Shown in pieces: positions 58,890 to 64,000 of a DNA stretch of 64,000 nt; within the stretch, counting starts at the first letter, position 1; each line of letters starts with the position of its first letter. The notes beneath the pieces are model-generated. The model did not search any database. It saw only the letters and a program-made list of their open reading frames with translations, and had not been told where the DNA came from. This stretch comes from Gaetbulibacter_B jejuensis (GTDB taxonomy: Bacteria; Bacteroidota; Bacteroidia; Flavobacteriales; Flavobacteriaceae), in the NCBI RefSeq assembly GCF_039524015.1, contig NZ_BAAAGF010000002.1, positions 186,001 through 250,000 of the forward strand. Direction: 5' to 3'. Position numbers and translations under genes: made by a program.

Positions 58890-61183
58890 AAAATATAATT
58901 GTTTACTTTATGATGCTATTGTCTTATTTGGCCTTTTCGCAAGAAGAGGCTAAATTTTACATTGGTTTTAATGAAGAACCACTAGCATCTGCCTTTGAAA
59001 CTATAGAGCATACTTACAATATTAGATTGTCTTATGATGCACAATTGACTTCAGGAAAAAGTATTACAATTACACCACAGTATTTAGCACTAACTGATTT
59101 ACTTTCTATTGTTGAAAATCAACTATCTCTTTCTTTTGAATTTATAAATAAACGTTACATTATAGTTCATAGTATTGAAAGTTCTTTGCAACTTCAAAAA
59201 CTTGAACGAATTGTAATTACTAGTTATCTCACGCAAGGAATTTCAAAACAAGAGAATGCTTCTTTTAAAATTAAACCTAAACGTTTGGGTGTTCTTCCTG
59301 GTTTAACTGAGCCAGATGTATTAGAAAGTATTCAATTATTACCTGGTGTAATTAGTCCTAATGAAACAGCTTCAGGACTTATTGTAAGAGGAGGAAAACT
59401 AGATCAAAATAGAGTGATTTGGGATGGTATCAACATGTATCACAAAGGACATTTGTTTGGAATGTTATCACCTTTTAATTCGTATGCTACAGATGAAATC
59501 GAATTTATCAATAAAGGGTCTCATCCACGTTATGGTGAACGCGCTTCGAGTGTTATTAATATGTCAACAACCAAATCTGTAGCAAATACAACTAAAGCAC
59601 AAATAGGATTAAATGGTATTCATACCGATGCGTTTTTAGAAATGCCTCTTATTGAAAATAAGTTAGCTGTTCAAGCCTCAATAAGATCGAGTTACACAAA
59701 TTTATATCAATCCTACACTTTTGATCAATTGGCAAAAAAAGTTTTTGAAAGCACAAAAATTAGCGATGTTGAAAACTCTAACAACGACTTTAGCTTTTTG
59801 GATTACAATGTAAAATTAAATTTTAAACCCAATACAAAACATAGCATTTTTGCTAGTATAATTTCTATAAACAATGAGTTGGATTATACGGTTTCTGGTA
59901 CTGATAATAAAATGTTCAACGATGTAATGCAAATCTCAAATTCAGGTTATGGTTTAGGATGGGAAGCTCAATGGCAACCCAAGTTGAAACAAGTTACTAA
60001 TCTCTTTTTTTCAGAATATGAGCTTGATTATAATTATATCACTTTTGAAGATGAAGAAGAACAATCCAATTTTGAAAAACGCAATGTTATTTATGATTCT
60101 GGGATTTCAACAGAAATACAATATCAACTAAATTCTCAGCAAGACCTAACTTTAGGTTATCAATATGTGCTTAAGGATGTTGGATATATTTTTAAGAACA
60201 CAGCTAATCTTGAGTTTATTCTGGATCAAGACGATTCAAAAATTCAAACTCATAGTGTTTACACCAACTACGATTATAAAAACCCTAAGCTTTTTAATGT
60301 GTCCATAGGAGCAAGAGCTACGTATTATGAGGAGTTGGATGCTTTTAGATTAGAACCAAGACTCTTGCTTTACAAAACACTCCTAAAAAACTTAACGCTT
60401 CAACTGTCAGGTGAAGTTAAACATCAAATTTTAAGTGAAATAGATGAAACGGTTATAAGTGACTTGTCTTTGGAAAACCGACTTTGGCGTTTGGCTAATG
60501 GAAAGGAATTTCCAATTATAAATAGTAAACAAGCATCTTTGGGATTCATATATGAAAATAAAGGTTGGATGCTTGATGTTGATGGCTACTATAAAACTAT
60601 GGATAATATTACAGCTTTATCTTTTGGTTTTCTTAATCCTGAAAACAGTCAATACAATATTGGTGAGCGTGATGTGGTAGGAGTAGATGTTTTTTTGAAA
60701 AAGCGTTATAACAAGATTAATTCATGGATTGGTTATGGGTTTAATCACTCTAGAAGCAAGTATGAAAACCTTAATGATGAAAGAGCGTTTACATCAAGGT
60801 CAAACGTTTTACATGCTGTAACAGCTGCTGTAAGCTATAAATTATCTGATTTTCAAATGGCATTAGGTTGGCGTTGGCAAACAGGAAAACCGTTTACTGC
60901 ATCAACTGTAACCGAAGATGGATATGAGTTTAATGAAGGAATTAATACTGAACGCTTACCAAATTACCATCGTTTAGATTTTTCATCAACTTATGATTTT
61001 AGTTTTTCAAATCGAAATAAGCTTAAAGGAAAAGTAGGTTTGTCTATTCGTAATATTTACAACCAAAATAATCTCATTAATAGAGAATATATAGGTAATA
61101 ACGATTTTGAAAATGAAATCGAACGAATAGATAAGTTTTCATTAGGATTAACACCTAATTTAATGTTTCGTTTGTATTGGTAA
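58886..61183 (+). CDS. STN-domain TonB-dependent receptor (FecA-type)
   Basis: 765 residues from a GTG start that overlaps FecR (GTGA). Signal peptide about 1-19 (YLAFSQ). STN signalling domain about 22-97 (IGFNEEPLASAFETIEHTYNIRLSYDAQL), plug about 120-230 (PDVLESIQLLPGV, LIVRGGKLDQNRVIWDGI) and a beta barrel to the end, finishing in YW, the usual outer-membrane terminus. There is no carboxypeptidase regulatory domain and no SusD gene beside it. It takes up an unknown ligand with TonB and signals through FecR to the sigma factor. The ligand is probably iron- or peptide-related; the sequence does not decide. Confidence 0.94.
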   Translation: MKNIIVYFMMLLSYLAFSQEEAKFYIGFNEEPLASAFETIEHTYNIRLSYDAQLTSGKSITITPQYLALTDLLSIVENQLSLSFEFINKRYIIVHSIESSLQLQKLERIVITSYLTQGISKQENASFKIKPKRLGVLPGLTEPDVLESIQLLPGVISPNETASGLIVRGGKLDQNRVIWDGINMYHKGHLFGMLSPFNSYATDEIEFINKGSHPRYGERASSVINMSTTKSVANTTKAQIGLNGIHTDAFLEMPLIENKLAVQASIRSSYTNLYQSYTFDQLAKKVFESTKISDVENSNNDFSFLDYNVKLNFKPNTKHSIFASIISINNELDYTVSGTDNKMFNDVMQISNSGYGLGWEAQWQPKLKQVTNLFFSEYELDYNYITFEDEEEQSNFEKRNVIYDSGISTEIQYQLNSQQDLTLGYQYVLKDVGYIFKNTANLEFILDQDDSKIQTHSVYTNYDYKNPKLFNVSIGARATYYEELDAFRLEPRLLLYKTLLKNLTLQLSGEVKHQILSEIDETVISDLSLENRLWRLANGKEFPIINSKQASLGFIYENKGWMLDVDGYYKTMDNITALSFGFLNPENSQYNIGERDVVGVDVFLKKRYNKINSWIGYGFNHSRSKYENLNDERAFTSRSNVLHAVTAAVSYKLSDFQMALGWRWQTGKPFTASTVTEDGYEFNEGINTERLPNYHRLDFSSTYDFSFSNRNKLKGKVGLSIRNIYNQNNLINREYIGNNDFENEIERIDKFSLGLTPNLMFRLYW

Positions 61184-61196
61184 ATGAGTAATCTTT

Positions 61197-62531
61197 CTAC
61201 AATAATCCTCTCGCTTTAATCTCAAGGTATTTGTTAATAGTGTTTATGGTTAAATCTTCTGGAGCTGTAAGTATGCTTTGTATGCCATACTTTTGAAGCT
61301 CACTTACAATCAGTCGTTTTTCGTAAGCAAATTTCTCAGCTATGACTTTGTCATAAGCCTGCTGTACTGTTTCTGCCTTGTCTTCTATAAGCGTGTTTAA
61401 TTCAGTGTTCTTAAAGAAAATAACTACCAAAAGATGGTTTTTAGCAATACCTTTTAAGTAGGGAAGTTGTCTGTGTAATCCATCTAAAGTTTCAAAATTG
61501 GTATACAACAACATCAAACTTCTTTGGTTAATGTTTCGTTTTACATCAGCATAAAGTCTTCCGTAATCACTTTCAAAATAATCGGTTCTTACATTGTAAA
61601 GAGTTTCTAAAACAAGATTCATTTGCGACGTTCTACGTTCGGCAACAACAATGTTTTCAACCTTTTTAGAAAAAGCCAAAATACCTGCTTTATCTTGCTT
61701 TTTTAGAGCTACATTAGAAATTACCAAAGAAGCATTGATAGCATAATCCAATAAGGTTAAACCATCAAAAGGCATTTTCATAACACGTCCTTTGTCAATT
61801 ACCGAATATACAGGTTGCGATTTTTCATCCTGAAACTGATTAACCATTAACTGATTGGTCTTAGCTGTAGCTTTCCAGTTTATAGTGCGTAAATCGTCTC
61901 CTAAAACATACTCCTTAATCTGCTCAAACTCCATGGTATGACCAATTTTTCTAATCTTTTTTATACCATATTGATGCAGGTTGTTGCTAATTGCCAACAA
62001 ATCGTATTTGCGCAATTGCATAAAGCTAGGGTAGGTTGGTACCATTTTGTTTTCGGCACTTACAAAGCGTCTTGCAACTAAACCAAAAACAGATGAAGCA
62101 TATATGTTTAGTTTTCCAAAATGATATTCGCCACGTTCAACAGGACGCAATTCATACTGTAGTTTTGAAACACTAGATGCTTTTAAACGTCGTTCAATAT
62201 TAAAGTTTCTAACTTGGAATTGCACAGGAATTTCATCAATAACTCTAACATTTACAGGAAAGGTGTAGAAATTTTCCAACGTAAGTTCAATAGCGTTTTG
62301 GTCACCATTTGAGAATTTTTCAGGAAGTAAACGGTTACCAACAACACCTCGTTTTGCCATAAATAACAGTAAGGTGTCCAAAATGGTTAATGCGACTAAT
62401 AACAATACCAAAAGCTTAACAATATTGAACAGTCTTGGGAAAATAAAACTGACAATAAATAGCAGTATTATACCTAAGCAGGCATAAAAAAATCGGTTTT
62501 GTATGTAAAACGGTTTTAGGCGTTTAAGCAT
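61197..62531 (-). CDS. DUF58 domain protein
   Basis: 444 residues. Two N-terminal TM segments (about 14-30, 32-54), a beta region and the DUF58 von Willebrand-like domain (VLGDDLRTINWKATAKTNQLMVNQFQDEK, about 205-235; SVIDKGRVM MIDAS-like start). Proteins of this family work with MoxR ATPases in protein-complex assembly or metal insertion. Convergent with the receptor gene at 13 bases. One base overlaps the moxR stop. Confidence 0.92.
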   Translation of the reverse strand: MLKRLKPFYIQNRFFYACLGIILLFIVSFIFPRLFNIVKLLVLLLVALTILDTLLLFMAKRGVVGNRLLPEKFSNGDQNAIELTLENFYTFPVNVRVIDEIPVQFQVRNFNIERRLKASSVSKLQYELRPVERGEYHFGKLNIYASSVFGLVARRFVSAENKMVPTYPSFMQLRKYDLLAISNNLHQYGIKKIRKIGHTMEFEQIKEYVLGDDLRTINWKATAKTNQLMVNQFQDEKSQPVYSVIDKGRVMKMPFDGLTLLDYAINASLVISNVALKKQDKAGILAFSKKVENIVVAERRTSQMNLVLETLYNVRTDYFESDYGRLYADVKRNINQRSLMLLYTNFETLDGLHRQLPYLKGIAKNHLLVVIFFKNTELNTLIEDKAETVQQAYDKVIAEKFAYEKRLIVSELQKYGIQSILTAPEDLTINTINKYLEIKARGLL

Positions 62532-63601
62532 TATCTTGGTATTTCTACAGCTTCAATAATTTGATTAATAATTTGTTTTGTGGTAATACCTTCCATTTCG
62601 CGTTCAGGAGTTACAATTACTCTGTGTTGTAATACAGGAGTTGCCGCTTTTTTAATGTCCTCAGGAGTTACAAAATCTCGTCCAGCAATAGCAGCAAATG
62701 CTTTACTTGCTTTTAGTATTGCTATAGATGCTCTTGGTGAAGCTCCTAAATATAAAAACGGATTGTTACGTGTGTTTACAATAATATTTGCAATGTATTT
62801 TACCAAATGCTCTTCTATAATGATTTGGTTAACAATATCCTGAAACTTTTTAATTTGTGCTTTGTTAAGATGAGACGTTACCTTATCGGTTTTTAAATCG
62901 CCTTTAAGCGCTTGTTCTCTGTTAAGGATTTCAACTTCTTCATCAAGGTTAGGATAATCTACATCTATTTTAAATAAAAAACGGTCTAATTGCGCTTCTG
63001 GTAAGCGGTAAGTCCCTTCTTGTTCTACTGGGTTTTGAGTTGCTAAAACAATAAAAGGTAAATCCATTTTATATTTATTACCATCTATAGTAATTTGGCG
63101 TTCTTCCATAACCTCAAAAAGCGCAGCTTGTGTTTTTGCTGGTGCACGATTGATTTCGTCAATTAAAATCATATTCGAAAATATTGGACCTTCTTTAAAC
63201 TGAAATTCTGATGATTTCATATCAAAAACCGAAGTTCCTAAAATATCACTAGGCATAAGGTCTGGTGTAAATTGAATACGACTAAACCCAATATCCAATG
63301 ACTTTGCTAATAGTTTAGCTGAAATGGTTTTTGCAACACCAGGAACACCTTCAATAAGCGAATGTCCATTTGCTAATAACGACGCCAAAAGCATGTCTAT
63401 CATTCCTTTTTGACCTACAATAACTTTACTTATTTCTTGCTTTATTGATGCAATACCTTCTTGTAACTCGCTAAGGTCTATTCGGTTTTTAAAACTAATG
63501 TTTTCGTCTTCTGTAATAGCGTTTTCAACAGGTTGTTGAGTGGTTTGCTCATCTTGTTGAGGTTGTAATTGCTCGTCTTGATTTTCGTTTTCGTGCTCCA
63601 T
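62531..63601 (-). CDS. MoxR-family AAA ATPase
   Basis: 356 residues. Glu/Gln-rich N-terminus (about 1-30, acidic and probably disordered), then the AAA domain: Walker A GVPGVAKTISA, pre-sensor FTPDLMPSDILGTSVFD, Walker B MILIDEINRAPAKTQAALFEVMEERQ, sensor 1 LATQNPVEQEGTYRLPEAQLDRF. The C-terminal lid carries YLGASPRASIA. Chaperone-like AAA protein acting with DUF58 and von Willebrand partners. Follows the DUF4350-like gene at 2 bases. Confidence 0.96.
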   Translation of the reverse strand: MEHENENQDEQLQPQQDEQTTQQPVENAITEDENISFKNRIDLSELQEGIASIKQEISKVIVGQKGMIDMLLASLLANGHSLIEGVPGVAKTISAKLLAKSLDIGFSRIQFTPDLMPSDILGTSVFDMKSSEFQFKEGPIFSNMILIDEINRAPAKTQAALFEVMEERQITIDGNKYKMDLPFIVLATQNPVEQEGTYRLPEAQLDRFLFKIDVDYPNLDEEVEILNREQALKGDLKTDKVTSHLNKAQIKKFQDIVNQIIIEEHLVKYIANIIVNTRNNPFLYLGASPRASIAILKASKAFAAIAGRDFVTPEDIKKAATPVLQHRVIVTPEREMEGITTKQIINQIIEAVEIPR

Positions 63602-63603
63602 AA

Positions 63604-64000
63604 TTATTTGGTATAAAAATCTTCTATTGCTTTATTTAAATTGAGTAAATCATCTTCATTGCAACTAGGTTTTGCTTTTAAATGTGCAATAAGGTTGATG
63701 AGTTTTTGAGTTTCGCTTTCGTCTTTTCCTGATTTTAAGACTAAAGACTTTACAAACTTTTTATCCAATACTTGTGTGTCTAAATAATACACACGCCTTA
63801 TATGTTCTAAAAAGTAAGTTATTTTTTTATTGACAAGATTGTCGTGGTCTTTTGTTTCGTAATATAGGTTTCCTATAGTTTTTGTAAAGGCTACAGTTGT
63901 ATTTTCTAATGGTTTTATCACTTTTACAACACGTTGTTTTCGTTTTGCATTAAAAATCATAAATAAAAATATAGACAATAGTGCTAAATACCAAGCATAG
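63604..64000 (-). CDS. DUF4350-like membrane protein, C-terminal part (5' end outside window)
   Basis: 132 codons visible, open at the right edge; the reading frame continues upstream of the internal TTG at 63978 as YAWYLAL, which belongs to a TM segment (YAWYLALLSIFLFMIFN). After it comes a soluble helical tail (NAKRKQRVVKVIKPLENTTVAFTKTIGNLYYETKDHDNLVNKK), the pattern of the C-terminus of DUF4350 proteins in moxR operons of Bacteroidetes. First visible gene of the DUF4350-moxR-DUF58 unit. Its start and its main domain are not in the window. Confidence 0.8.
   Translation of the reverse strand, partial: YAWYLALLSIFLFMIFNAKRKQRVVKVIKPLENTTVAFTKTIGNLYYETKDHDNLVNKKITYFLEHIRRVYYLDTQVLDKKFVKSLVLKSGKDESETQKLINLIAHLKAKPSCNEDDLLNLNKAIEDFYTK

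Noticed and set aside
61457..61472. GTAGGGAAGTTGTCTG, similar to the ECF promoter motif
   Set aside because: Inside the DUF58 coding region, wrong spacing between the two halves and oriented toward no gene start; chance.
1..64000. CRISPR arrays, insertion sequences, prophage, rRNA
   Set aside because: No regularly spaced direct repeats, transposase, integrase, phage structural genes or rRNA segments were seen on either strand.

Overview
The window is an AT-rich, gene-dense piece of a chromosome from the Bacteroidetes, almost certainly the family Flavobacteriaceae and probably a marine or gliding member. The signs are the gliding lipoprotein GldI, a C-terminal type IX secretion sorting domain, many short-signal lipoproteins, the TAnnTTTG-type -7 promoter box, a FecI/FecR/STN-TonB receptor unit, and gene orders familiar from this family (rel-fur-purA-ostA, parA-parB-DUF5683-dapB-lepB, udk-ftsB-mutA-mutB, moxR-DUF58). 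I see about 62 protein genes, one tRNA-Pro, no rRNA, no CRISPR array, no insertion sequence and no prophage. No stretch longer than 300 bases lacks a gene.

Layout. Bases 1-14000 are all leftward: an OstA-like fragment, purA, a Fur-family regulator, the (p)ppGpp enzyme Rel, a type IX-secreted arylsulfotransferase-like protein, a Ste24-like protease, a TrmH-type RNA methyltransferase, two amidohydrolase-family secreted proteins (three domains, only one with a complete metal site) and a DUF3810 membrane protein. At 14-21 kb come PepD, a cyclophilin-FKBP fusion, GldI, the DHH phosphoesterase NrnA, Ndk, and the DUF721-lipoprotein-RecF set. Bases 20.9-27.4 kb run rightward: a TPR protein, RibH, two related tiny membrane proteins, MutL, two rhomboid proteases and an EEP-family phosphatase. 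Bases 27.4-40 kb run leftward: WbqC, signal peptidase I, DapB, DUF5683, ParB, ParA, the two methylmalonyl-CoA mutase subunits with two lipoproteins between them, FtsB/DivIC, uridine kinase, and a cytochrome c plus sugar dehydrogenase pair.

Bases 40-50.8 kb hold tRNA-Pro, TrxB, an M2 dipeptidase, a PadR-PspC-GIN envelope module, DUF4870, DUF4442, an unrecognised gene, an AIM24 protein and a conserved-looking 65-residue protein. Bases 50.8-54.2 kb form a compact operon around an MbnP/MbnH pair (copper-binding lipoprotein and diheme maturation enzyme), with a small CNGKCH protein in front and a CDLCGC outer-membrane-type protein behind. OxyR and Dps follow, divergently arranged.

The most interesting locus is 55.8-61.2 kb. 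An ECF sigma factor, a FecR anti-sigma and an STN-type TonB receptor face a divergently transcribed lipoprotein built from tandem Kazal-like cysteine modules. A two-part motif (GTAGGGTA, exactly 12 bases, GTTGTC[T/A]TA) lies in front of both the FecR-receptor operon and the lipoprotein, in the right orientation for each. I infer that the sigma factor drives both, which makes the Kazal-like lipoprotein a part of this surface signalling and uptake system. The window ends in a moxR-DUF58 operon whose first gene (DUF4350-like) is cut by the right edge.
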